A DNA stretch of 8,243 nt from Phycisphaeraceae bacterium (GTDB lineage Bacteria; Planctomycetota; Phycisphaerae; Phycisphaerales; Phycisphaeraceae), in NCBI GenBank assembly GCA_007119405.1, contig SKPT01000301.1:1-8243 (forward strand), written 5' to 3'. Positions 1 to 5,377 of this stretch are shown one piece after another. How positions within the stretch are numbered: the stretch's first letter is position 1; every line of letters starts with the position of its first letter. Position numbers and translations under genes: made by a program. The notes beneath the pieces were generated by a model, which made no database searches, was not told the origin of the DNA, and saw only the letters and a program-made list of their open reading frames with translations.

Positions 1-2
1 AG

Positions 3-740
3 CAGAACAAGGGGGTGATCGCCCAGCCTTTCGCGACCGTGGGCGTCCTCCTGCCGTCGCTGGGCGACGTCGACGTCGAGGGCTACGTCGGCACGTGGAG
101 CAGCCTCCACGACCGCGACACCGACGGCGCGGCGATGATGGGCGTCTCCGACAGCAACTGGTACCAGCACGATCTGACGGTGGGGCTGACGTTCGGCCTG
201 CCGGGCGACGTGTCGGTCGACGCGGCGTACGTCAACCGCTACCAGCCGGCGACCGGCTCGAGCATGGCCGAGGAGTTCCAGATCGGCGTCAGGTATGACG
301 ACGCGCCGCTGATGGAGGAGTTCAACCTGGACTTCTCGCTCCAGCCGCGGCTGCTGCTGGCGGTCGAGACGCACGGCGGGCTGGACATGGGCACCAGCCG
401 GGGCACCTACTTCGAGCTCGGCGTCTCGCCGTCGTTCCTGGTGCTGGACGATGAGGACTACCCGGTGACGCTGACGGTGCCGGCGACGCTGGGGCTGAAC
501 TTCGGCGACTACTACGAGAGCCTGCAGGGCGAGGACAAGTCGTTCGGCTACTTCCAGATCGGCGCCGTGGCCAGCGCCCCGCTGCCGTTCATCCCGCAGG
601 AGTATGGCGAGTGGAACGTCAACGCCGGCGTGCACCTGCTGTGGCTGGGCCGATCGGCGCGGCAGATCTCCAGCGCCCGCGGCATGGGCGGCGACAGCTT
701 CAACATGTTCGGCAGCGTCGGCGTGGGCATGAGCTACTGA
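3..740 (+). CDS. Predicted outer-membrane beta-barrel protein, 3' part
   Basis: The frame is open from the window edge (first full codon at 3) to TGA at 738-740, giving about 245 residues. A GTG at 15 exists but has no Shine-Dalgarno, and the N-terminus has no signal peptide, so I read this as the C-terminal part of a longer gene starting outside the window. The protein alternates polar and hydrophobic residues in strands separated by acidic, Gly-rich turns, with many aromatic residues at strand ends. It closes with a Gly-rich strand and a terminal Tyr (VGVGMSY), typical of outer-membrane barrels recognised by the BAM machinery. The opening GVIAQPFATVGVLLPSLGDVDVE followed by a GTWSSLHD turn resembles uncharacterised barrel proteins I associate with planctomycetes. 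Location is inferred as outer membrane; no substrate can be assigned. A strong terminator follows 28 bp downstream, so this is the last gene of its transcription unit. Confidence 0.65.
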   Translation, partial: QNKGVIAQPFATVGVLLPSLGDVDVEGYVGTWSSLHDRDTDGAAMMGVSDSNWYQHDLTVGLTFGLPGDVSVDAAYVNRYQPATGSSMAEEFQIGVRYDDAPLMEEFNLDFSLQPRLLLAVETHGGLDMGTSRGTYFELGVSPSFLVLDDEDYPVTLTVPATLGLNFGDYYESLQGEDKSFGYFQIGAVASAPLPFIPQEYGEWNVNAGVHLLWLGRSARQISSARGMGGDSFNMFGSVGVGMSY

Positions 741-767
741 GCCCGGCCGGACATCGACGAGACATCA

Positions 768-801
768 GGCCCGACCCGTCGACGCGGGTCGGGCCTTTTT
801 T
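768..801 (+). terminator. Intrinsic (rho-independent) terminator
   Basis: A perfect 11-bp GC-rich stem pairs GGCCCGACCCG (768-778) with CGGGTCGGGCC (785-795) around a 6-nt loop. It is followed at once by six T residues (796-801). It lies 28 bp after the stop codon of the barrel-protein gene. There is no T run on the opposite strand, so it should act only on rightward transcription. Confidence 0.92.
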
Positions 802-852
802 GTTGCGCCGCGTCAGCAGCGGCCACGAGAGCGCCTTCAATCCCTTCGTCGC

Positions 853-964
853 GGGTGCCACTGACAAGGCCGTCCTCGGCCTTGTCAGTGCCGGTTGGCG
901 TGACGGCTCCGTGACGCCGATCCGCACTGACAAGCTCCGCGGACTCCGCTTGTCAGTGGCACCC
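853..964. repeat. Palindromic repeat element A (GGGTGCCAC-ended, triple hairpin)
   Basis: The 112-bp element is bounded by a perfect 16-bp inverted repeat, GGGTGCCACTGACAAG (853-868) and its complement (949-964). Each end also pairs locally. CACTGACAAGGCCG (859-872) pairs with 877-890 around a TCCT loop, and CACTGACAAGC (925-935) pairs with 948-958. Between them GGCGT (897-901) and ACGCC (914-918) can form a third, weaker hairpin. The same plan, with the same GGGTGCCAC ends but different stem sequences, recurs at 2728-2813 and 2842-2933. It is non-coding; short reading frames crossing it are by-products. It resembles REP/BIME-type elements, which in other bacteria are moved by RAYT (REP-associated tyrosine) transposases. 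No such gene is in the window. Confidence 0.85.
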
Positions 965-1123
965 GACGCCGTGAACGCTGGCTGTAGGGTGGGTAGAGCG
1001 AAGCGAAACCCACCGGTTGCGGCGGGAATCCACGGCCAGCGTGGTGGGTTTCGCTCGGCTCTACCCACCCTACATCAGCGCCGCCACGCGTGAAGTTCAC
1101 GGCGTTGCCTGGCACCCGACGCC
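958..1123. repeat. Direct and inverted repeats framing element D
   Basis: GGCACCCGACGCC occurs as a perfect 13-bp direct repeat at 958-970 and 1111-1123. Just inside it, ACGCCGTGAAC (966-976) and GTTCACGGCGT (1095-1105) form a perfect 11-bp inverted repeat enclosing element D. The left direct repeat overlaps the right end of element A. The nesting suggests that D sits inside an older palindrome, or that the flanks were duplicated during rearrangement. Confidence 0.65.
983..1074. repeat. Long inverted-repeat element D (TGTAGGGTGGG type)
   Basis: Two 32-bp arms (983-1014 and 1043-1074) are inverted copies with only two adjacent mismatches, separated by a 28-bp loop region. The ends read TGTAGGGTGGGTAGAGC and its complement; the inner arm ends are GCGAAACCCACC and complement. 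Similar TGTAGGGTGGG...CCCACCCTACA palindromes are familiar as dispersed REP-like repeats in many unrelated bacterial genomes (recalled, not searched). The element starts 18 bp after element A and is framed by further repeats (see 958-1123). A transcript through it would fold into a very stable hairpin. Confidence 0.85.
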
Positions 1124-1130
1124 CGTGATT

Positions 1131-1154
1131 GACGGGTGATCCGTATCACCCGTC
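1131..1154 (-). other. Hairpin over the response-regulator stop codon
   Basis: A perfect 10-bp stem pairs GACGGGTGAT (1131-1140) with ATCACCCGTC (1145-1154) around a CCGT loop. On the minus strand the stem includes the last codons and TGA stop of the regulator gene. No U tract follows, so it is not a standard intrinsic terminator. It could protect the mRNA 3' end or be the edge of the neighbouring repeat cluster. Confidence 0.5.
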
Positions 1155-2597
1155 GCCGCGGAACTCCGCCGGGTTGAGCTCGTGCTTTTTCATCAGACGG
1201 TAGAGCGTGCCGCGCGGGACCTTGGCCTCGACGGCCGCGTCGGCGACGTCGCCGTCGTGACGGCGCAGCAGCTCGGTGAGGTAGTCGCGCTCGAACGCCG
1301 CGACGTGCTGGTCGCGCAGCTCGAACAGGCCGTGCTCGGTGTCGTTCAACGCCTCGAGCGCCGAGGCGGCCGTGGTGCCGGAGGCGGCGTTGGCGGGGCC
1401 CGTGGCGGGGGCGGCGGGGGTGGCGATCTCGTCGGGCAGGTCCTCGACGCGCAGCTCGCTGTCGCGCGTCATGGCCAGCGCCCGGCGGACGACGTTCTGC
1501 AACTGGCGCACGTTGCCCGGGAAGGCGTAGCGGCCGAGCCGTTCGATGACCTGCGGGTCGACGGTGATCTCGTCGTGGCCCATCTCCGGGGCGTGGCGCT
1601 GGACGAAGTGGCGCACGAGCAGCGGCACGTCGCCGGCGCGGTCGCGCAGCGGGGGCAGGTCGACGCGGGCGACGTTGATGCGATAGTAGAGGTCGCTGCG
1701 GAACCGGCCGCGGGCGATCTGCTCGTCGAGGTTGAGGCTGGTGGCGGCGATGACGCGGACGTTGATGGGGATCTCCTCGTTGCCGCCGACGCGTCGGATG
1801 CGCCGTTCCTGCAAGGCGCGCAGAAGCTTGGCCTGAAGGTTGATGGGCAGTTGGCCGATCTCGTCGAGGAAGAACGTGCCGCCGTCGGCGAACTCCATGA
1901 GCCCGAGGCTGCGTGCGTCGGCGCCGGTGAAGGCGCCGCGTTCGTGGCCGAACAGCTCGCTCTCGAGCAGTTGCTCGGGGATGGCGCCGCAGTCTACGGG
2001 GACGAAGCGCTTGTCCTTGCGCGGGCTCTTGTTGTGGATCGTGCGGGCGACGAGCTCCTTGCCCGTGCCGGTTTCGCCGAGGATGAGCACGTCCACGTCG
2101 TTGGGGGCGATGCGCGAGACGGTGTCGAAGACGCGCCGCATCGCGTCGCTTTGGCCGACGATCTCGCCGAAGCGCTGGCCGCGCTGGACCTGGCGCGAGA
2201 GCAACTCGTTCTCCTGCTTGAGCCGGCGCTGCTCGAGCAGGCGGGTGACGGTGGCGCGCAGGTCGTCGGGAAGGAAGGGCTTGGTGATGTAGTCGGCGGC
2301 GCCGAGCTTCATGGCCTCGACGGCGGTGTCGACGGACGGGAAGGCGGTGAGCATGAGCACGACGAGCGACGGGTCGTGCCGCCGGGCGATGCGCAAAAGG
2401 TCCACGCCGTGGATGTCGGGCATACGCACGTCCGTGATGAGCATGTCCCAGGTTTCATCCGACGTCAGGCGCGTGACGGCCTTTGAGCCGGAGGACTCGA
2501 CGGTGACCTCGACGTCGTCCAGGCGCGCCAGGGTGTCGGCGCAGACCTCGAGCATGCCCGGCTCATCGTCGACGACGAGGATGCGGGCGTCAGGCAT
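1146..2597 (-). CDS. NtrC-family sigma-54-dependent response regulator
   Basis: This 483-residue protein is a complete NtrC-type transcription activator. Residues 1-120 are a receiver domain with acidic pair D10/D11, phospho-acceptor D56 (ITDVRMP), T84 and K106. Residues about 145-385 are the AAA+ domain, with Walker A GETGTGKE (174-181), the sigma-54-contacting GAFTGA loop (221-226), Walker B TFFLDE (241-246) and arginine-finger region RFRSDLYYR (298-306). An Ala/Pro-rich linker leads to a Fis-type helix-turn-helix (about 449-474). It should hydrolyse ATP to remodel sigma-54 RNA polymerase when phosphorylated. The start at 2597 is chosen because GGAG lies 7 nt upstream and residue 3 begins the conserved receiver strand. 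ATG at 2615 is in frame but lacks a Shine-Dalgarno, and an extension to 2666 would run through a hairpin repeat. The partner is very probably the membrane kinase encoded upstream on the same strand, 453 bp away. Likely targets are the palindromes and sigma-54 promoter at 5081-5320. Confidence 0.95.
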   Translation of the reverse strand: MPDARILVVDDEPGMLEVCADTLARLDDVEVTVESSGSKAVTRLTSDETWDMLITDVRMPDIHGVDLLRIARRHDPSLVVLMLTAFPSVDTAVEAMKLGAADYITKPFLPDDLRATVTRLLEQRRLKQENELLSRQVQRGQRFGEIVGQSDAMRRVFDTVSRIAPNDVDVLILGETGTGKELVARTIHNKSPRKDKRFVPVDCGAIPEQLLESELFGHERGAFTGADARSLGLMEFADGGTFFLDEIGQLPINLQAKLLRALQERRIRRVGGNEEIPINVRVIAATSLNLDEQIARGRFRSDLYYRINVARVDLPPLRDRAGDVPLLVRHFVQRHAPEMGHDEITVDPQVIERLGRYAFPGNVRQLQNVVRRALAMTRDSELRVEDLPDEIATPAAPATGPANAASGTTAASALEALNDTEHGLFELRDQHVAAFERDYLTELLRRHDGDVADAAVEAKVPRGTLYRLMKKHELNPAEFRGDG

Positions 2598-2604
2598 GGG
2601 CGCG

Positions 2605-2608
2605 CTCC
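2605..2608 (-). promoter_or_regulatory. Shine-Dalgarno deciding the regulator start
   Basis: Read on the minus strand this is GGAG, 7 nt before the ATG at 2597. It favours a start at MPDARILVVDDE over the in-frame ATG at 2615, before which no purine-rich site is seen. Confidence 0.6.
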
Positions 2609-2617
2609 GTGACATAC

Positions 2618-2642
2618 AAAGCCGCGACCGTTGGTCGCGGGG
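2618..2642. repeat. Left member of a mirrored hairpin pair
   Basis: AAAGCCGCGACCG is followed by TT and GGTCGCGGGG. An 8-bp stem (CCGCGACC 2622-2629 with GGTCGCGG 2633-2640) closes a 3-nt loop. An inverted copy lies at 3007-3031 and differs only in the two loop bases within 25 bp. On the regulator mRNA the hairpin would sit about 20-45 nt before the start codon. Confidence 0.75.
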
Positions 2643-2727
2643 GATCGGCGGGCGAGGCACGGTCACCGTCCCGGCTCACCCTACAACGCAAATCTCGTGG
2701 AACGGTCGGTGTGACTCGCAACGCCTG

Positions 2728-2813
2728 GGGTGCCACGGCTTGTCCCGCAGGGCAAGCCGTGCGCTTGTCGCGCGTCGCCCGGCTTGCCGCTTCGCGGGCA
2801 AGCCGTGGCACCC
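2728..2813. repeat. Palindromic repeat element B (GGGTGCCAC-ended)
   Basis: The 86-bp element is bounded by a perfect 15-bp inverted repeat, GGGTGCCACGGCTTG (2728-2742) and complement (2799-2813). The left hairpin pairs CACGGCTTG (2734-2742) with CAAGCCGTG (2753-2761), with an inner CCC/GGG stem. The right hairpin pairs CGGCTTGCCGC (2780-2790) with 2794-2805 across one bulged G. It shares the terminal GGGTGCCAC and double-hairpin plan with elements A and C, but the variable stem is CGGCTTG. It lies in the non-coding gap between kinase and regulator genes. Confidence 0.85.
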
Positions 2814-2815
2814 TG

Positions 2816-2949
2816 AGAACGTGTGTGAGAAGTCGTTCTAGGGGTGCCACACAGCACGCCGAAGGCTGCTGTGTGCGATCAACCGTCGATGGCCGACGCA
2901 CACAGCACCCTGCCGGGATGCTGTGTGGCACCCTTGTCACACACGTTCT
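2816..2949. repeat. 13-bp inverted repeat enclosing element C
   Basis: AGAACGTGTGTGA (2816-2828) and TCACACACGTTCT (2937-2949) are perfect inverted copies that enclose element C with only 13 bp and 3 bp to spare. AGAACG (2816-2821) can instead pair with CGTTCT (2834-2839), so the left arm has two possible partners. The left arm begins 3 bp after element B ends, so B and C form one compact block. Confidence 0.7.
2842..2933. repeat. Palindromic repeat element C (GGGTGCCAC-ended)
   Basis: The 92-bp element is bounded by a perfect 15-bp inverted repeat, GGGTGCCACACAGCA (2842-2856) and complement (2919-2933). The left hairpin pairs CACACAGCA (2848-2856) with TGCTGTGTG (2867-2875). The right one pairs the same arm sequence (2899-2907) with 2919-2927. 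The spacer contains a small CGTC/GACG hairpin. It has the same architecture as elements A and B with a third stem sequence, ACAGCA. Confidence 0.87.
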
Positions 2950-3006
2950 GAGAGCGCTTAATGTCACGCGGTGGATCGGTGTGTGATCGTTGATCCTCTG
3001 CCGCTT

Positions 3007-3031
3007 CCCCGCGACCGGCGGTCGCGGCTTT
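3007..3031. repeat. Right member of a mirrored hairpin pair
   Basis: CCGCGACC (3009-3016) pairs with GGTCGCGG (3020-3027) around a GGC loop, followed on the plus strand by CTTT. It is the inverted partner of 2618-2642. On the minus strand it lies about 20 nt after the kinase stop codon, where it could stabilise the kinase mRNA end. It has no U tract on that side. Confidence 0.75.
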
Positions 3032-3050
3032 ACTGGGGGTGTCGCGTGCA

Positions 3051-5015
3051 TCATGCACGGGCCTCGCGGGTGAGGTGGTCGGCGTCGTGTTGGCGCTCGG
3101 CGATCGGCAGCGCGACGTGGACGCGTGTGCCCGCCCCCGGCGTGCTGTCGAGGCGCAGCTCGCCGCCGTGACTGCGCACCAGCCCATCGCAGATGGACAG
3201 GCCCAGCCCGGTGCCCTTGCCGTCGGCCTTGGTGGTGTAGAAAGGCTCGAGGACCTGGTCCAGGATGGACGGATCGATGCCGTGGCCGGTGTCGGCGACG
3301 GTGATGGTCAGGCTTTCGTCGCCGTCGTCGATGTCGGCGGTGAGGGTGAGTCGGCCGCCGTCGGGCATCGCGTCCAGGGCGTTGAGCAGGAGGTTGAGAA
3401 AGACCTGCTGGATCTCGCCGGCGTTGGCGTGGACGCGGGGCAGGTCGTCGGGCAACTGATCGTCGAGGCTCACGCCCTGGCCGCGGGCGCGGTGGTCGAC
3501 GGTCGCCAGGGCGGCGCGGATGGGCGTGGCGAGGTTGGTCGGCTGGCGGGTCGCGGGCGACGGCCGGCAGTAGGAGAGCAGGCCCTGGGCGATCTGGGCG
3601 ACGCGGTCGGCCAGGTCGGTGATCTTGACCAGCTCGCTGCGGAGCTTGGCGGGCACGGGCTCGCGGTCGTTCTCCAGCAGCAGGCGGGCCTTGGCGCTGA
3701 TGATGGCGATGGGGTTGTTGACCTCGTGGGCGACCTGCCCGGCGAGCTCGCCCACGGCCGCGAGCTTGCCGGCCCGGAGCATCCGGGCCTGCATGGCGAG
3801 CTGATCGGTGATGTCGCGCGCCAGCGAGACGACGTGCGTGGGCTTGCCGTCGCGGCCGGCCAGTGGGGCGGTGGTGATCTGGTAGGTGCGCTGCTGGCGC
3901 GGGTCGGCGTCGGGCGGGAGGGTGATCTCGGCGGTGCAGCGCTGGCCGACGTCCATCGCCTGCCGAGCGGGGCTGGCGCAGCCGCAGGCGGTGGCCAGCT
4001 CGTCGATGCCCGCGTCGCCGAACCAGGCGCGCCAGCGTTCGTTGGTCCAGGTGCTGCGGCCCTGGCCGTCGCACACGCACAGGCCGGTCTCCGTCGTCTG
4101 AAGCGCCTGCTCGACGAGCTGGCGATGGGCCAGCGCCTCGTCGGCCAGGCGCACGAGCTGCTGCTCGTCGCGGCGGATGCGCCGGCCCAGGGCGCTGACG
4201 AAGTAGGCGGTCAGCAGGAGGATCGCCGCGTGCACCAGGATGTGGCTGGCGACGTAAAGCGGGGCCGTCTCGACCGCGGTGGCGCGGCCGGCGATCAGCA
4301 GCGGGTAATGCGCCAGCAGCCCGCTGGCCTGGCCCAGGGCCATGGCGGCGAAGAGCACACTGCCCACGGCAGCGACGGCGAAGCAGTGGCGCGGGCTGAG
4401 CACGACGCCGGCGATGATCACGTGAATGAGCATCAGCGGGGCGAGCGGGTTGTCGATGCCGCCGGAAAAGTGCAGCAGCACCGTGAGCACGAGCAGGTCG
4501 CCGTAGGCCTGCACGGGCAACAGGGCGGCGGGCACGGCCTGTCGTCGGAGCATCGCCGTGTACAGGCCGTTGAGCCCCGCGAGGACCAGCAGCGTCAGCA
4601 GCAGCGGGACCAGGGCGTCGGGGCGCACGAGCTGAAGCGCCCAGACGACGGGCAGGACGAGCAGGGCCGAGGCGAGCAGCGCCAGCCAGCGCATGCGGAT
4701 GAACCATTGGGCGTAGGCCCGGCGTCGCTGCTGGCGGGTGGGTCGCTGGAACTGCCCGAAGCCGGGCGCGGCGGGCCAGCGTTCGGGCAGGGCCGGGGCG
4801 TTGCGCAGCAGCAGGAGGGCGACCAGGGCGGCGGCCAGCAGCGAAGCCATCAGCCCGCGCACCCGATGCAGCACGCCGAGGCGCTGCGGGTCGAGCTCGG
4901 CGAGCAGCAGTCGCTCGATCAGCTCGTAGGCGAGGAAGATGGCGGCGACGGCGACGGCGGCGATGAGCAGCGCGCGTCGCAGGTGGGGCCAGAGCTCGGC
5001 GTGGGGCGAGGTCAA
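3051..5015 (-). CDS. Membrane sensor histidine kinase with PAS-like domain
   Basis: The 654-residue sensor kinase has two N-terminal membrane segments (about 14-31, 54-71), then roughly six more between 108 and 275. The loop FSGGIDNP (183-190), followed by a hydrophobic helix, resembles the sensor signature of RegB/PrrB-like kinases. A PAS-like segment spans about 295-405 and ends in the usual DIT motif; it carries five cysteines (313, 315, 344, 346, 360). The dimerisation helix has phospho-acceptor H430 (AHEVNNP). The ATPase domain has the N box (N541, N545), G1 DTGHGI (575-580), F box PFYTTK (591-596) and G2 GTGLGLS (601-607), so it should be active. The start is uncertain: an in-frame TAA lies 15 nt upstream, the first start-type codon is TTG at 5015, and only a weak GGTG precedes it. 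The NtrC-type regulator follows on the same strand and is the likely phosphate acceptor. The signal is unknown. Confidence 0.93.
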   Translation of the reverse strand: MTSPHAELWPHLRRALLIAAVAVAAIFLAYELIERLLLAELDPQRLGVLHRVRGLMASLLAAALVALLLLRNAPALPERWPAAPGFGQFQRPTRQQRRRAYAQWFIRMRWLALLASALLVLPVVWALQLVRPDALVPLLLTLLVLAGLNGLYTAMLRRQAVPAALLPVQAYGDLLVLTVLLHFSGGIDNPLAPLMLIHVIIAGVVLSPRHCFAVAAVGSVLFAAMALGQASGLLAHYPLLIAGRATAVETAPLYVASHILVHAAILLLTAYFVSALGRRIRRDEQQLVRLADEALAHRQLVEQALQTTETGLCVCDGQGRSTWTNERWRAWFGDAGIDELATACGCASPARQAMDVGQRCTAEITLPPDADPRQQRTYQITTAPLAGRDGKPTHVVSLARDITDQLAMQARMLRAGKLAAVGELAGQVAHEVNNPIAIISAKARLLLENDREPVPAKLRSELVKITDLADRVAQIAQGLLSYCRPSPATRQPTNLATPIRAALATVDHRARGQGVSLDDQLPDDLPRVHANAGEIQQVFLNLLLNALDAMPDGGRLTLTADIDDGDESLTITVADTGHGIDPSILDQVLEPFYTTKADGKGTGLGLSICDGLVRSHGGELRLDSTPGAGTRVHVALPIAERQHDADHLTREARA

Positions 5016-5080
5016 ATCGGCACCATTTTATCGGCTGTGGCCGTGGCGGGTCGTCAGGGGTGGGGTTGGCGGGGGCTGAT

Positions 5081-5098
5081 TGTCACATTGGCGCGACA
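5081..5098. promoter_or_regulatory. Palindromic operator candidate 1
   Basis: TGTCAC-ATTGGC-GCGACA is an imperfect palindrome (TGTCRC half-sites, N6 spacer). A 24-bp block around it (5075-5098) recurs at 5185-5208 with two mismatches. It lies about 235-250 bp upstream of the predicted sigma-54 start site, and just downstream of the candidate kinase promoter, so it could serve activation rightward and autoregulation leftward. Binding by the NtrC-type regulator is inference. Confidence 0.5.
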
Positions 5099-5130
5099 GG
5101 CGATGCGGGCGTGTCGCGGCGGGGTGAAGG

Positions 5131-5160
5131 ATTGTAACAGGCGTATTTTTCGGATTTTAA
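5131..5160 (-). promoter_or_regulatory. Candidate sigma-70-type promoter for kinase and regulator
   Basis: On the minus strand TGTTACAAT (5139-5131) matches an extended -10 element. A poor -35 (TTAAAA, 5160-5155) lies 18 nt upstream. This is an A/T-rich patch in an otherwise GC-rich region. The predicted start near 5124 gives a leader of roughly 110 nt before the kinase TTG. Confidence 0.35.
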
Positions 5161-5190
5161 ACCGACCGCGGCGCCCCGGTGGCCGCTGGT

Positions 5191-5208
5191 TGTCACATCG
5201 GCGCGACA
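5191..5208. promoter_or_regulatory. Palindromic operator candidate 2
   Basis: TGTCAC-ATCGGC-GCGACA differs from the copy at 5081 by one base, exactly 110 bp away. It is centred about 130 bp upstream of the predicted sigma-54 start site, within the usual range for enhancer-type sites of NtrC-family activators. Confidence 0.55.
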
Positions 5209-5254
5209 TGCGGGCCCGGCGGGCGCCGGCGTCGGCGCCGCCCGTTCATGCGTA

Positions 5255-5275
5255 AGTCACGCGATATAAGCGACA
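5255..5275. promoter_or_regulatory. Diverged operator candidate 3
   Basis: AGTCAC and GCGACA recur here with a 9-bp A/T-rich spacer instead of 6. The site is about 56-76 bp upstream of the predicted sigma-54 start. The altered spacing makes it weaker evidence than the two conserved copies. Confidence 0.3.
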
Positions 5276-5304
5276 TAAAACATTTAAGATAATCCTATCT
5301 GTTT

Positions 5305-5320
5305 AGGCATATGGGTTGCA
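5305..5320 (+). promoter_or_regulatory. Candidate sigma-54 (-24/-12) promoter
   Basis: AGGCATATGGGTTGCA matches the sigma-54 consensus TGGCACG-N4-TTGCW. It has GG at 5306-5307, GC at 5318-5319, exactly 10 nt between them, and full GGCA and TTGCA cores. Transcription would start near 5331, about 47 nt before the GTG of the receiver-like gene. A 6-bp hairpin (CGGGCC 5341-5346 with GGCCCG 5352-5357) would form in the leader. A GAFTGA-containing activator is encoded divergently, and palindromic sites lie upstream. Confidence 0.62.
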
Positions 5321-5377
5321 TACAGGTGTGGGGTGTAGGGCGGGCCCCGTTGGCCCGGCCGGGAAGGACCTGAAACT

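Noticed and set aside
611..1115. Short ORFs on both strands across the terminator and repeat elements A and D
   Set aside because: They read through a terminator and palindromes; their peptide similarity reflects the repeats, not coding selection.
853..1123. A CRISPR array, because of several repeated palindromic units
   Set aside because: The units are inverted and nested, not direct repeats at regular spacing with unique spacers, and no cas gene is present.
1182..2486. A 434-codon plus-strand ORF opposite the response regulator
   Set aside because: It is antisense to an intact NtrC-type gene, has no domain pattern, and consists of Gly/Ala/Val/Asp-biased sequence.
2590..4707. A 705-codon minus-strand ORF in another frame of the kinase
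   Set aside because: Its product is extremely Arg/Pro/Ala-rich without recognisable domains, and it runs through the non-coding repeat block. It is a frame shadow.
5081..5110. A sigma-54 promoter inside the TGTCAC repeat (TGGCGCG...GC)
   Set aside because: The nearest GC dinucleotides fall 8 or 13 nt after GG instead of 10, so the spacing is wrong.
3039..5255. A 738-codon plus-strand ORF opposite the kinase gene
   Set aside because: It is antisense to a kinase with all catalytic motifs intact. Its product is a low-complexity Gly/Ala/Gln/Arg mix, as expected from the complementary frame of GC-rich coding DNA.
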